A stretch of 64,000 nucleotides of DNA from the NCBI GenBank assembly GCA_017307275.1, contig JAFKFK010000024.1, forward strand, positions 36,473-100,472, given 5' to 3'. Positions 41,569 to 50,208 of the stretch are shown piece after piece. Every line of letters begins with the position of its first letter. Position 1 is the first letter of the stretch. The notes under the pieces are model-generated. The model was given only the letters and a program-made list of their open reading frames with translations, was not told the origin of the DNA and searched no databases. A program made the translations under genes and the position numbers. The stretch is from Alphaproteobacteria bacterium. Its GTDB lineage: Bacteria; Pseudomonadota; Alphaproteobacteria; Reyranellales; Reyranellaceae.

Positions 41569-41823
41569 TCAGCCGAGGTCGGCAGGCTGCGTGGCGACCG
41601 ACCCGTCGGCGGAGAAGACGATCTTCTCGACCTTCATCTTGGCTTCGGCCAGCCGCTGTTCGCAGTGCCGCTTGAGCAGCGCGCCCCGTTCGTAGGCCGA
41701 AATCGCCTCGTCGAGCTTCACCTGGCCCCGTTCGAGCTGCTGGACGATACCCTCCAGTTCCTTGAGGGCATCCTCGAATGAGAGCGCGGCAATATCCTTG
41801 GGCAGCGCGGGTTCTTTAGCCAA
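41569..41823 (-). CDS. xseB: Exodeoxyribonuclease VII small subunit
   Basis: 84 residues, the normal size. The family core FEDALKELEGIVQQLERG and LDEAISAYERGALLKRHCEQRLAEAKMKVEKI is present. It associates with XseA to degrade single-stranded DNA. The start is TTG at 41823 (MAKEPALPK), preceded by a GAGAGG site. It begins the operon that continues with ispA and dxs. Confidence 0.92.
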   Translation of the reverse strand: MAKEPALPKDIAALSFEDALKELEGIVQQLERGQVKLDEAISAYERGALLKRHCEQRLAEAKMKVEKIVFSADGSVATQPADLG

Positions 41824-42133
41824 TTTCGCCTCTCGTTTTGGGGCTCGGAGCGTGAGCTCGGGGGACGGCCGGATCGTAGTCGCCCGCCCCGAAAGGTGCC
41901 AGCGCTGTACCGAAAGGTGCGCGCAGCGTCACCATTTTTTGCGATAAATGACCGATTCCGTGCGCTTTTTCGACCTTTCACAACTCCCGATAAGCGAATC
42001 CCCCTTTTGTGACATGGCCGGTTTGCACGTTCGCACGACAAAATCGACGTCTCACGATTGCGACATCGGCAGCGCAATGGCACGTTCCGCCCCGCAAAGA
42101 AATAAACGGCCATTTACCCGAGGAGTTAAACGC
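41824..42133. other. 310-base divergent control region, xseB / IclR regulator
   Basis: No credible gene is seen. The interval must hold the promoters for the xseB operon (minus) and the IclR-type gene (plus). An in-frame reading from 41948 would extend the IclR protein by 62 residues, but it is not family-like and lacks a ribosome site. No strong dyad was found by eye. Confidence 0.5.
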
Positions 42134-43078
42134 ATGGGCAACGTCAGCCATCTCGTCACACGCACTGCAGCCTTCGAAAGCTCTGTCGAGAACGGTCTCG
42201 CCGAAGGAACCAGCTCCAAGGACCGCCAGTTCGTCACGGCGCTTGCCCGCGGCCTCGACATCCTCCGCGCCTTCCATGCCGGCGAAGGCATGCTGGGCAA
42301 CCAGGAGATCGCTCACCGCACCGGCCTGCCGAAGCCGACCGTTGCCCGTCTGACCCACACGCTGACCGAGCTGGGCTACCTCAACTACATCCGCCGTTTC
42401 CGTAAGTACGAGCTGGGCGCCTCCGTCCTGGCGCTGGGCTATGCCGCGATTTCGAGCATGGACGTCCGCCGCGCCTCGCGCGCGCCGCTCGAGCAGCTCG
42501 CCCATGCGCTCAACGCCTCGACCGCGCTGGGCGGCCGCGACCGCCACTCGATGATCTACCTCGAAGCCTGCCGCGGTCCGTCCGTGGTGGCGATCACCCA
42601 CGATGTCGGCACGCGCGTGCCGATGGCGAGCACGGCGATGGGCCGCGCCTATCTCTTCACGCTGCCGGACGTCGACCGCAACAAGCAGCTCGACGCCATC
42701 CGCCGCCGCTGGCGCGACGACTGGACCAAGGTGAAGACCGGTCTGGAGCGTTCGTTCAAGGAGCTGGCGGATCGCGGCTTCTGCGTCACCTGGGGCGAGT
42801 GGCTGCCCGAGCTGTGCGGCGTCGGCGCCCCGCTGCGCAATGCCGACGGCACGGCGGCCTATGCCGTCAACGCCTCGGCGCCGATCTACCAGATCAGCCG
42901 CGACCGTCTCGAAGCCGACTGGGGCCCGCGCCTGGTCAAGATCGCGCGCGACATCCGCACCGGCATGGCCGCGCAGCCGTCGATGGTCTCGCCGCAGGGC
43001 CCGGCCGTTCGTCCGGCCATGAGCAACGGCAACGGCCATCACATCCGGCCGCCGATGTCGGCGATGGCGCGCCGCTAA
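42134..43078 (+). CDS. IclR-family transcriptional regulator (PcaR/PobR-like)
   Basis: 314 residues from the ATG at 42134, with GAGGAG nine bases upstream. An N-terminal extension leads to the winged helix (FVTALARGLDILRAFHAGEGMLGNQEIAHRTGLPKPTVARL-type residues around 35-75), then the GAF-like IclR effector domain with MIYLEACRG and TRVPMASTAMGRAYL. The phrase FVTALARGLDIL is typical of the PcaU/PcaR/PobR group controlling aromatic-acid catabolism. The C-terminal tail is rich in Pro, Met and Arg. The hotdog thioesterase gene follows 36 bases later and is probably co-transcribed. Confidence 0.88.
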   Translation: MGNVSHLVTRTAAFESSVENGLAEGTSSKDRQFVTALARGLDILRAFHAGEGMLGNQEIAHRTGLPKPTVARLTHTLTELGYLNYIRRFRKYELGASVLALGYAAISSMDVRRASRAPLEQLAHALNASTALGGRDRHSMIYLEACRGPSVVAITHDVGTRVPMASTAMGRAYLFTLPDVDRNKQLDAIRRRWRDDWTKVKTGLERSFKELADRGFCVTWGEWLPELCGVGAPLRNADGTAAYAVNASAPIYQISRDRLEADWGPRLVKIARDIRTGMAAQPSMVSPQGPAVRPAMSNGNGHHIRPPMSAMARR

Positions 43079-43114
43079 GGCGCGCCCTCTCCTTCCAGAC
43101 GCGATCTTCTACAG

Positions 43115-43591
43115 ATGGCAATCCAACGACCGGCCGGCGCACGGCCGGTCGCTCCGTATGAGTTCCGTGGCTTCAATGGCCTGATCGGTCATGAAGTCGT
43201 GGCGTGGTGCGCCGGCTTCGTCGAGATGCGCCTCACGGTGCGGCCGGAACTGTGCAACGCCAACGGCCTGCTGCATGGCGGCGTGCTGATGACCTTGCTG
43301 GACTCCGCGAGCGGCTTCGCCTGCACCTTCAACGAGACCGCGACCGCGCGCCGCCTCTCGGTGACGCTGGCTTTCACCACGCAGTTCATCAAGGCAGCCC
43401 GCGAGGGCGATGTGCTCACCATCTTCGGTGCGTGGCGTCCCTCGACCAGCCAGAGCACCTTCGCCGCCGAAACCGAGATCTACGACCAGACCGACGACCT
43501 GATCGCCACCGGCGCCGGCACCTTCCGCTACCTCAAGGGCGAACGCAGCGACGGCACGCTGGCCTTCCTCGACCAGAAGGCCGCGGAGTAG
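43115..43591 (+). CDS. PaaI-type hotdog thioesterase
   Basis: 158 residues. The hotdog fold signature is NANGLLHGGVLMTLLDSASGFAC near 45-70, with the conserved Asn/His/Gly and a downstream acidic residue, as in PaaI and related acyl-CoA or aromatic-CoA thioesterases. It should hydrolyse a CoA thioester. It lies just behind an IclR regulator of the aromatic type, consistent with CoA recycling in a degradation pathway. Exact substrate unknown. Confidence 0.86.
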   Translation: MAIQRPAGARPVAPYEFRGFNGLIGHEVVAWCAGFVEMRLTVRPELCNANGLLHGGVLMTLLDSASGFACTFNETATARRLSVTLAFTTQFIKAAREGDVLTIFGAWRPSTSQSTFAAETEIYDQTDDLIATGAGTFRYLKGERSDGTLAFLDQKAAE

Positions 43592-43598
43592 AGCTTTC

Positions 43599-43688
43599 TG
43601 TCATCCTGAGCGCAGCGAAGGATCTCATGCCGATTGCCTCACCGATTGCAGGCGGCGATGAGGTCCTTCGCTACGCTCAGGACGACAA
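43599..43688. repeat. Dispersed palindromic repeat, copy 4 (long form)
   Basis: Long form in the same orientation as copy 1, between the convergent PaaI and RibD-like genes. Centre GCCGATTGCCTCACCGATTG then GGCGGCGATGAGG. Arms pair over about 28 bases. Confidence 0.85.
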
Positions 43689-43693
43689 GCTAG

Positions 43694-44404
43694 TCAGGAC
43701 GACAGCTTATACCGTAGCCACATCGTGCCGCCTTCCAGCACTTCGTGGCTCACGAGCGTCATGCTTTCGATGGGCGCGGGCCCCAGATCGACATCGCCCG
43801 AGTTGAAGACGATGGGCCCGCCCGTGCTGCCGTCGATCACCGGACAGATCACGAGGCTGAGTTCGTCGATCAACCCGGCGCGCAGCAGCGCACCGTTCGC
43901 CCCGCCTCCGCCCTCCAGCATGATCCGCTCGATACTGAGTTCGCGGTTGAGCGTTTCGAGCGCGGCCGCAAGGTCGATCTCCGTCTTGCCGGCGAAGATG
44001 TAGGACACGCCGTCGGCACGCAGGCCCGCGAGATGCGCGTCGGGCACCGCTTCCGTCAGGATCACGAGGATGGGATCGCCGCCGATGTCCTTGCGTGCCC
44101 ACACGGCCTTGCCCTTGCCGTCGAGGAAGATGCCCCAGGCTTTTGCCTCACGCTGCGCAAACCAGTTTTCGCGCGGAAAGACCTGGTCGGTCGGCGGATA
44201 GTGCGGCGCCGTGCCCTTGGCGAATTCCTGCGCCGTGACGCGGCCGCACAGCCACGAGCCGCCGCCCATCTGATCGTGCAATCGCTCGAACAGGTTGGGC
44301 ACGACATTGGCCTTCGGCCGCCAGCGGCTTCCCCAGATGCGTCCATCGACGCTGCAGACCATGTGGCAGAGAACATAAGGCTTCCGACGCGTCGTCACCG
44401 GCAA
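43694..44404 (-). CDS. RibD C-terminal/dihydrofolate reductase-fold protein
   Basis: 236 residues with the RibD_C fold: PYVLCHMVCSVDGRIWGSRW at the start, a DGKGKAVWARKD segment, and the nucleotide-binding ERIMLEGGGGANGALLRAGLIDELSL near 165-190. Such stand-alone proteins are NADPH-dependent reductases of unknown substrate. The deaminase domain of full RibD is absent, and no other riboflavin gene is near, so a role in riboflavin synthesis is not supported. Confidence 0.85.
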   Translation of the reverse strand: MPVTTRRKPYVLCHMVCSVDGRIWGSRWRPKANVVPNLFERLHDQMGGGSWLCGRVTAQEFAKGTAPHYPPTDQVFPRENWFAQREAKAWGIFLDGKGKAVWARKDIGGDPILVILTEAVPDAHLAGLRADGVSYIFAGKTEIDLAAALETLNRELSIERIMLEGGGGANGALLRAGLIDELSLVICPVIDGSTGGPIVFNSGDVDLGPAPIESMTLVSHEVLEGGTMWLRYKLSS

Positions 44405-44468
44405 TCTCCTGCGGTGTTACTTCCTCACGACGACCGCCTGCCCCCAATGTCGGGAGCTACGTCGGGAC

Positions 44469-44669
44469 CTACGCCTGGCGCAGCCCCTCGCGCAGCTGGT
44501 CCACGTTCGTCTGCGCCGCCACGATGCGGCTCATCAAACTGACCCGTCGAAAGACCAGGTTGGAGTTCTTCGGCTCTGCGTTCACCTTCGACGATAGATC
44601 GTTGAGGTCGTTACGCAGGTCGTTGAGAGCCTTTTCAAGCTCGGCGAGTTTCCTGTCGTCTCTGATCAT
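44469..44669 (-). CDS. Small coiled-coil hypothetical protein
   Basis: 66 residues from the ATG at 44669 (MIRDDRKLAELEKALNDLRN). The whole chain is amphipathic helix with heptad hydrophobics (LxxLxxAL...LRNDLNDLSSKV). No ribosome site stands out; ATG codons farther upstream (44687, 44765) would lengthen it by up to 32 residues but overlap the promoter of the divergent zinc-ribbon gene. Unknown function. Confidence 0.5.
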   Translation of the reverse strand: MIRDDRKLAELEKALNDLRNDLNDLSSKVNAEPKNSNLVFRRVSLMSRIVAAQTNVDQLREGLRQA

Positions 44670-44767
44670 GGGGCGGAACGATAACATGACAGCCGAGGGG
44701 CGGGAGATGCCTTCGGCCGGCGTGAAGCCTTTGATACAAAAACATCTGCGCGGGGTATCCTGCACGC

Positions 44768-44941
44768 ATGCAGAACGCTTCCCTTGTTTCCTGCCGGAAG
44801 TGCGGAGAGAAGTTCGGCGTCGCGACGTCGACCGGGCAGCCTGTCGAGAAGCTGCCCGATCCGTTCGAGGCGACGTGCCTGTTCTGCGGCCATCGCGACC
44901 GCTACGAGAAGGCGTCTGTCGAGACTGTTCCGGTTCGCTAG
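44768..44941 (+). CDS. 57-residue zinc-ribbon protein
   Basis: Small ORF from the ATG at 44768 to the TAG at 44941. Four cysteines form a zinc ribbon: Cys9-x2-Cys12 (SCRKCGEKFG) and Cys37-x2-Cys40 (TCLFCGHRDRY), 24 residues apart. Codon use is normal for the genome and the product has no other feature. It is convergent with the 2'-5' RNA ligase gene, overlapping its stop by 4 bases. Probably a real conserved small protein; binding partner unknown. Confidence 0.6.
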   Translation: MQNASLVSCRKCGEKFGVATSTGQPVEKLPDPFEATCLFCGHRDRYEKASVETVPVR

Positions 44942-45507
44942 GCCGCGACCGTGAGGCCGGCGTCCGCGCCGCCCAGCGACCACTTGCGCCGGTAGTTATG
45001 GATCGTCTTGCCCTGCTGGCTCTTGATCAGCACGAACTCGTCGACACGCCACGTGACCGGCGGCACCGGCTGGTCGACGAGAATGTTCTCGCGGTAGCGC
45101 AGCGTCACATGCGGATCGAAGGTCCAGCCCCTCACCGTCGGCACGCCGGCAAGACGCAGCGCGATGTGCAGCGTCTGCTGGAACGCCAGCAGCGCGTCGC
45201 AGGGCTTGTCGGCCGTCAGCGCGATGTGCGTGCCGTGCCGGTTGATCGCACGATCGAACGATATGTCGAACGGTGCAAAGCCGATGGAGTCAGCCGCCGC
45301 GCAGGCATCGGCGACGTCGCCCTGCGCCGGGTGCGTGCAGGGCCTGATAGGAAAGAGCGTGACGTGCAGGCGGTGGGCAATGGGAGCGGGTTGGGCTTCG
45401 AGCAGCCAATCCTCACACAGACGGTCGAACAATGTGACGGTACGCTGCTGCGCCTCTGCAGACAGACAGAGGCCAAAGAACCATAGGGGCATGTGCGCAT
45501 TACGCAT
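44938..45507 (-). CDS. 2'-5' RNA ligase superfamily protein (first copy)
   Basis: 189 residues with two HxT motifs, HRLHVTLFPI near 47 and TFDPHVTLRYR near 133, the paired catalytic His-x-Thr of the 2H phosphoesterase family. These enzymes open or form 2'-5' or 2',3'-cyclic phosphate bonds in RNA or nucleotides. A paralogue in the same orientation lies just upstream. Whether either one acts as a ligase or a cyclic phosphodiesterase (ThpR-like) is not decidable here. Confidence 0.8.
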   Translation of the reverse strand: MRNAHMPLWFFGLCLSAEAQQRTVTLFDRLCEDWLLEAQPAPIAHRLHVTLFPIRPCTHPAQGDVADACAAADSIGFAPFDISFDRAINRHGTHIALTADKPCDALLAFQQTLHIALRLAGVPTVRGWTFDPHVTLRYRENILVDQPVPPVTWRVDEFVLIKSQQGKTIHNYRRKWSLGGADAGLTVAA

Positions 45508-45582
45508 ACGCTCTCTCCTTGTTCCGGAAAGACGAATAAATTTCTGGCGGGAAGTTTTTGCGGGGGTCGATACCCGCTTACG

Positions 45583-46128
45583 TCAGGCGAGCGGGAGATG
45601 CGCCAGATGACGATGCGTCGTGCGGCCGATCAGACTGTGCACGAGCACGAACTTGCGCGCCGTCCACACGATCTCGTTGATCGGCTGCAACGGCACGTGC
45701 TTGTCGTCGCGCAGCAACGTCATATGCGGCGTGAAGCCTTTGACGCCGACCGGACGACGCAAACCCGGAATCGCCAGCACCGCCCGCAAACGTGCATGCA
45801 GCATTTCGAGACCAGCGATGCCTTCGTCGCCGCCCAGCACGAACGCGCCGTTGCGAAAGCTCATCGCGTGATCGAAGGCGATGCGGAACGACGGCATCTC
45901 GACATAGGCAGCGCGGCGTATGAGCTTGGCGATCAACTCGTTCGCCGGCGGCCAGAAGGCATCGCCGACATGCCACAGGGTGATGTGCAGATGTTGCGGC
46001 AGGATCGGCTTGCCGCCGAGCCCGTGCTCCTTGCGCAACGTCTCGCCCAGGGTCGCGATGCGCACCGCCGTCGCGGGATCGGGCAGCACGGCAAAGAACA
46101 GGCGATCGGTCGGCCGTACAGCAGTCAT
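45583..46128 (-). CDS. 2'-5' RNA ligase superfamily protein (second copy)
   Basis: 181 residues. Two HxT motifs, QHLHITLWHV near 47 and FTPHMTLLRDD near 132, identify a 2H phosphoesterase like its neighbour at 44938-45507. The N-terminus RLFFAVLPDPATA is that of the ThpR-like group. The two genes share layout and spacing of the motifs but are clearly diverged, so the duplication is old. They are 75 bases apart and probably co-transcribed. Confidence 0.85.
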   Translation of the reverse strand: MTAVRPTDRLFFAVLPDPATAVRIATLGETLRKEHGLGGKPILPQHLHITLWHVGDAFWPPANELIAKLIRRAAYVEMPSFRIAFDHAMSFRNGAFVLGGDEGIAGLEMLHARLRAVLAIPGLRRPVGVKGFTPHMTLLRDDKHVPLQPINEIVWTARKFVLVHSLIGRTTHRHLAHLPLA

Positions 46129-46273
46129 CTGATCCCCCTACTTTGGCTTGATCCCCCATCGGCAGGCTGCCTGCGCGCGGCGGATGTTCATGTTATGTTC
46201 TCGCCAAAAGCCAGGCAAGAAGAATCAAAACGATACCGATGAATACAGCGTCGACGCCATATCTAGCAGGTCG

Positions 46274-46726
46274 TCACGCGAGCTTTGCGTAGAGGTAGGT
46301 TTCCTGCTGCGCGGGATCGGCGGCCGGCGCGCCGTAGACCTCCCAGTTGAGGCCGGCGAGCGCCAGTTTCTCCACAGCGCACCACTCGAACAGCTTCTGC
46401 CAGGCGCCGCCCAGACCTTCGAAGCCGCCCTTCAACACGAAGTGCGCGGCGCGGCCCGCGGGCAGTTCCGACGGCACGACATCGCCCGCGGCAGCAAAGC
46501 CCTTCGCCACGATGGTGCCCGGCTCCATCGGCATCACGCCATCGACCGGCGGCCGCCAGCGCGTGCAGGTGAGCCCGAGCGGACCGACGTCGAGCCTAGG
46601 CAACGCCTCGTTGATCTTCGCGCGCGCCGACTGGTGCGCCTGCATCAACTCGTTCATCGGCGCTTCGATCTTCACCACGGCCGTGAGCTGGCGCTCGACC
46701 GTCACGATGCTGCATCCAGCCGTCAT
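46274..46726 (-). CDS. GyrI-like small-molecule binding domain protein
   Basis: 150 residues consisting of one GyrI-like/AraC effector-binding (SHV2) domain: VERQLTAVVKIEAPMNELMQAH at the start, PRLDVGPLGLTCTRWRPP, and PAGRAAHFVLKGGFEGLGGAWQKLFEW later. Such stand-alone domains bind drugs or metabolites or inhibit gyrase. No DNA-binding domain is present. A TetR-type dyad lies 16 bases before its start, so its expression may answer to a regulator encoded elsewhere. Confidence 0.82.
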   Translation of the reverse strand: MTAGCSIVTVERQLTAVVKIEAPMNELMQAHQSARAKINEALPRLDVGPLGLTCTRWRPPVDGVMPMEPGTIVAKGFAAAGDVVPSELPAGRAAHFVLKGGFEGLGGAWQKLFEWCAVEKLALAGLNWEVYGAPAADPAQQETYLYAKLA

Positions 46727-46741
46727 CCGATCCCCCGATAC

Positions 46742-46757
46742 GTAACCAGTCGGTTAA
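46742..46757. promoter_or_regulatory. TetR-type dyad upstream of GyrI-like gene
   Basis: GTAACC-AGTC-GGTTAA, an inverted repeat with 5-6 base arms and a 4-base centre, lies just upstream of the GyrI-like start. The form is common for TetR-family operators. No TetR gene is adjacent. Confidence 0.45.
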
Positions 46758-46859
46758 CTATCAGGCCACACGCCGTCCCTGTCAACCGCGCGCGGAGGAT
46801 GACGCGTTCGGCGGCCGGACCTCTATCCGGCAGCGGAGAGTGATTCGTGGATCTTTCCT

Positions 46860-46951
46860 TGTCGTCCTGAGCGTATGCGAAGGACCTCATCGCCGCCTGC
46901 CATCGGTGAGGCAACCGGCTTGAGATCCTTCGCTACGCTCAGGATGACAAA
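46860..46951. repeat. Dispersed palindromic repeat, copy 5 (long form, inverted)
   Basis: Long form, with its centre in the reverse orientation relative to copy 1 (CATCGCCGCCTGCCATCGGTGAGGCAAC). The left arm has an inserted base pair region (GCGTATGCGAAGG). Between the GyrI-like start and the hydratase end. Confidence 0.8.
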
Positions 46952-46980
46952 GAGAAAGAGCCGGGGGCGTCCCCGGTGAA

Positions 46981-47775
46981 TTACTTGACGGTGATCTCGG
47001 CGCTGCCGAGGCCCTTGAATTCGGACTTGGCCTTGCCGGGGCCCGGCAGGAACTGCGGCGGGTGGACCGAGCCGGTGAGGACCGTTTCGCCGGCCTTCAG
47101 CATCTTGCCGTTGGCGATCAGGCGGTTGGCGAGCCAGGCGAGCGAGATCAGCGCGCCGCCCATCACGTTGGCGCCGGGACCGGCGCCCAGCTCCTTGCCC
47201 TCGTGCTCCGAGCGGCCCTGCACGGTGGCGAAGTCGAGCGACTGCCAGTCCTTGATCTCGGTGCCGACGATGCAGGCGGCCTGCAGCACGTCGTCGACGA
47301 TGCGGCCCGGACCGCCCAGCTTGGAGACGTCGCCGTAGCGGTTCTCGACCACTTCCATGCCGCAGTAGAGATTGGCGACGTGCGCCTTGATCGTCTCGGC
47401 GGTGTAAGGCGCGGTGGCCGCGGGCGCGTCCTTGGCGATGCGCGCCACCATCTCGCATTCGATGCCGGCCTTCAGCGGCCAGCCCTTCTCGAAGACCTCG
47501 CCGCTCTGGCGGATGCCGGCTTCGTAGATGCCGGCGAAGGCCGGACCCGAGAGCTTCAGCGGCTCGTACTGTGCCGGCACGGCGAAGGCGACCTTCCAGC
47601 CGGCGCGCTTGCCCCAGCCGATCGCTTCCAGCCGGTCCTGCACGGCGAACTGCACCTTGTAGGCGTCGGGCTCGGACAGATTGGCGGTCGCGGCGGCGAG
47701 CCAATCCATCGTCGACTTGGAGCGCCGGCCTTCGGCAATACGGTCGGCGAGTTCGGCGATTTCCTTGGCGTCCAC
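46981..47775 (-). CDS. 2-keto-4-pentenoate hydratase-family protein (MhpD/HpaH-like)
   Basis: 264 residues from a GTG at 47775 with GAGGAGACG upstream. The FAH/hydratase fold of MhpD is recognised from KLSGPAFAGIYEAGIRQSG, the metal-site GIECEMVARIAKD (Glu-x-Glu) and GANVMGGALISLAWLANRL. It hydrates 2-hydroxypenta-2,4-dienoates made by meta-cleavage, so it could complete the ring-cleavage pathway encoded 20 kb to the left, though it is not in that operon. The next gene on the minus strand upstream is the separate beta-oxidation operon. Confidence 0.87.
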   Translation of the reverse strand: MDAKEIAELADRIAEGRRSKSTMDWLAAATANLSEPDAYKVQFAVQDRLEAIGWGKRAGWKVAFAVPAQYEPLKLSGPAFAGIYEAGIRQSGEVFEKGWPLKAGIECEMVARIAKDAPAATAPYTAETIKAHVANLYCGMEVVENRYGDVSKLGGPGRIVDDVLQAACIVGTEIKDWQSLDFATVQGRSEHEGKELGAGPGANVMGGALISLAWLANRLIANGKMLKAGETVLTGSVHPPQFLPGPGKAKSEFKGLGSAEITVK

Positions 47776-47880
47776 GGCGTCGTCTCCTCTATCGGCGTTT
47801 GGGTCGTTGTACTTCGCCGGGGAGGAAGATCAAAGCGGTAGCCGTTCGCGGGGCGAACGGGGCCGCTTCGCCGGGGCAGC

Positions 47881-47915
47881 AAAAAGGGCGCGCACGACCC
47901 TCGTCGCGCGCGCCC
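47881..47915 (-). terminator. Intrinsic terminator of the beta-oxidation operon
   Basis: On the minus strand a GC-rich stem (GGGCGCGCGCGACGA with TCGTGCGCGCCC, one unpaired region, 3-base loop) is followed by TTTTT. It lies 22 bases after the FadJ-like stop, at the end of the operon. Confidence 0.85.
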
Positions 47916-47936
47916 TCCCCTTGCTCGTCCTCGTAC

Positions 47937-50186
47937 TTACGCCGCTTTCGCAGCGTGGTAGTTGGCGTAGAAGCTCTGGCCCTTGGCGGCCATGTCGCGC
48001 AGCAGCTTCGGCACCTCGAACTGCGAGCCGTACTTCTTGGCGAGCGCGTCGCACTCGGCGACGAAGGTCTTGATGCCCACCTGGTCGATCAGGCTGATCG
48101 CGCCGCCGGTCTGCGGGGCGAAGCCCAGCCCCATGATCGAGCCGACATCGCCGTCCTGCGGGTTGGTCAGCACGTTCGATTCGAGGCAGCGCGCGGTGTC
48201 GACCGCCTGCACGTAGAGCAGACGCTTCTTGATCTCGTCCTCCTTGGCGCGCTTCTCCTCGCCCTCGCCGTAGAGGAGCTTGGGATCGGCCGGGAAGTGC
48301 TTCTGCAGCTCCGGCCACAGGCGCTTCTTGCCGTCGGCCGGATAGTCGTAGAAGCCCTTGCCGTTCTTGCGGCCGAACCGCTCCAGCTTCTTCACCATCA
48401 GCTCGAGAATGTCCTCGGTGCCGCTGCCCTCGTACTTCTGGCCGGCCGCCTCGGCATCGCGCCGCGTCTGGTCCATGATCTTCCACGACAGGTCGATGGC
48501 GACCTCGTCGTTCAGCGACAGCGGGCCCACCGGCATGCCGGCGAAGCGCGCGCAGTTCTCGATCATCGCCGCCGGCACGCCTTCCTTCAGGAGGCGATGG
48601 CCTTCGCTGATGAAGGCGCCGCAGACGCGGGAGGTGAAGAAGCCGCGGCTGTCGTTCACGACGATCGGCGTCTTGCGGATCTTCTGCACGAAGTCCATCG
48701 AGCGCGCCAAGGTCTCGGGCGAGGTCTTCTTGCCGACGATGATCTCGACCAGCGGCATCTTCTCGACCGGCGAGAAGAAGTGGAGCCCGATGAAGTGATC
48801 AGGCCGCGACGAGGCTTCGGCGAGGCCGGTGATCGGCAAGGTCGAGGTGTTCGAGGCGAACACCGCGGTGGCCGGAAGCGATGCCTCCGCCTTCTTGGTC
48901 GCCTCGGCCTTGACCTCGCGGTTCTCGAACACCGCTTCGACCACGAGCTGGCAGTCCTTCAGCGCGCCGAAGTCCGGCGTTGCCGTGACCTTGGCGAGCA
49001 GCGCGTCGCGCTTGGCCTGGTCGAGGCGGCCGCGCTTCACCAGCTTGTCGAGTTCGCTGGCGATATGCGCCTTGCCCTTGTCGGCCGCGGCCTGGTCGCG
49101 GTCGATCAGCACGATGTCGAGGCCAGCCTGCACCGAGACGGTGGCAATGCCCGCGCCCATGAGGCCCGCGCCCAGCACGCCGATCTTCTTGTATTCCTGC
49201 TTCGGCACGCCCTTGGGACGACGCACCAGCTTGTTGGCTTCCTGCAGGCCGAAGAACAGCGTGCGGATCATGCTCTTGGCGACGGGGTCGCGCAGCAGCG
49301 AGACGAAGTAGCGCGTCTCGACCTTGAGCGCGGCGTCGATGGGGAGCTGCAGGCCTTCATAGACGCAGCTCAGGATCGCCTTGGGCGCCGGATAGACGCC
49401 GTTGGTCTTGCCGCGCACCATCGCGGCGCCGCCGATGAAGGTCTGGACGCCCGGCGGGCTCCACACCTGGCCGCCGGGGAAGCCCGGCGTCTTGAAGCCC
49501 TTGCGGTCCCACGGCTGCACGGCGCGGCCGTCGATGGGCTTGGCACCCTTGCCGGCATACTCCGGCACGACCTGTTCGGTCGCCGGCACCGTCAGCCACG
49601 CCTTGGCGCGGGCCAGCAGCTCGCCCGCCGGCACGACCTCGTTGATCAGGCCGAGCTTGTGGGCGGCCTCGACGGTGAGGTCCTTGCCTTCGAGCAGGAT
49701 GGGGGCTGCGTTCATCACGCCGATCAGGCGCGGGATGCGCTGCGTGCCGCCGCCGCCCGGCAGCAGGCCGATCTTCACCTCGGGCTGGCCGAGCTTGGTC
49801 TTCGGATTGGCTGCGGCGATGCGGTAGTGCGTGGCGAGGCAGATCTCGAAGCCGCCCCCGAGGGCGGTGCCGTTGATCGCCGCGACGATCGGCTTGCCGC
49901 CGGTCTCCTGGTGGCGAAACATCTTCTGGAGCTGGCTGAACTGCTCCATCAGCTTCGACGCGTCACCGGTGTCGAGGCCGAGGATCATTTCGAGATCGGC
50001 GCCGGCGATGAAGCTGTCCTTGCCCGAGGTCAGGATGATGCCCTTGACCCTGTCGTCCTTCAGGGCGGTTTCGAGCGCGCCGGCATAGGCCGTCATCGAG
50101 CCTTCGTTCAGCACGTTCATGGCGCGGCCGGGCATGTCCCACGTGATCGTGGCAATGCCGTCGCTGTCGACGTTGTAGTTGATCAT
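47937..50186 (-). CDS. Bifunctional enoyl-CoA hydratase/3-hydroxyacyl-CoA dehydrogenase (FadJ-like)
   Basis: 749 residues. The N-terminal crotonase domain (about 1-190) shows [16 protein letters not shown] and [22 protein letters not shown] with its oxyanion glycines. The NAD-binding domain begins near 330 with [19 protein letters not shown], and a C-terminal 3HCDH domain follows, including [14 protein letters not shown]. It carries out two central steps of fatty-acid beta-oxidation. Downstream of thiolase and acyl-CoA dehydrogenase, it is the last gene of the operon before a strong terminator. Confidence 0.93.
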   Translation of the reverse strand: MINYNVDSDGIATITWDMPGRAMNVLNEGSMTAYAGALETALKDDRVKGIILTSGKDSFIAGADLEMILGLDTGDASKLMEQFSQLQKMFRHQETGGKPIVAAINGTALGGGFEICLATHYRIAAANPKTKLGQPEVKIGLLPGGGGTQRIPRLIGVMNAAPILLEGKDLTVEAAHKLGLINEVVPAGELLARAKAWLTVPATEQVVPEYAGKGAKPIDGRAVQPWDRKGFKTPGFPGGQVWSPPGVQTFIGGAAMVRGKTNGVYPAPKAILSCVYEGLQLPIDAALKVETRYFVSLLRDPVAKSMIRTLFFGLQEANKLVRRPKGVPKQEYKKIGVLGAGLMGAGIATVSVQAGLDIVLIDRDQAAADKGKAHIASELDKLVKRGRLDQAKRDALLAKVTATPDFGALKDCQLVVEAVFENREVKAEATKKAEASLPATAVFASNTSTLPITGLAEASSRPDHFIGLHFFSPVEKMPLVEIIVGKKTSPETLARSMDFVQKIRKTPIVVNDSRGFFTSRVCGAFISEGHRLLKEGVPAAMIENCARFAGMPVGPLSLNDEVAIDLSWKIMDQTRRDAEAAGQKYEGSGTEDILELMVKKLERFGRKNGKGFYDYPADGKKRLWPELQKHFPADPKLLYGEGEEKRAKEDEIKKRLLYVQAVDTARCLESNVLTNPQDGDVGSIMGLGFAPQTGGAISLIDQVGIKTFVAECDALAKKYGSQFEVPKLLRDMAAKGQSFYANYHAAKAA

Positions 50187-50208
50187 GGTCGCTGTTCCCT
50201 GAAGCTGC

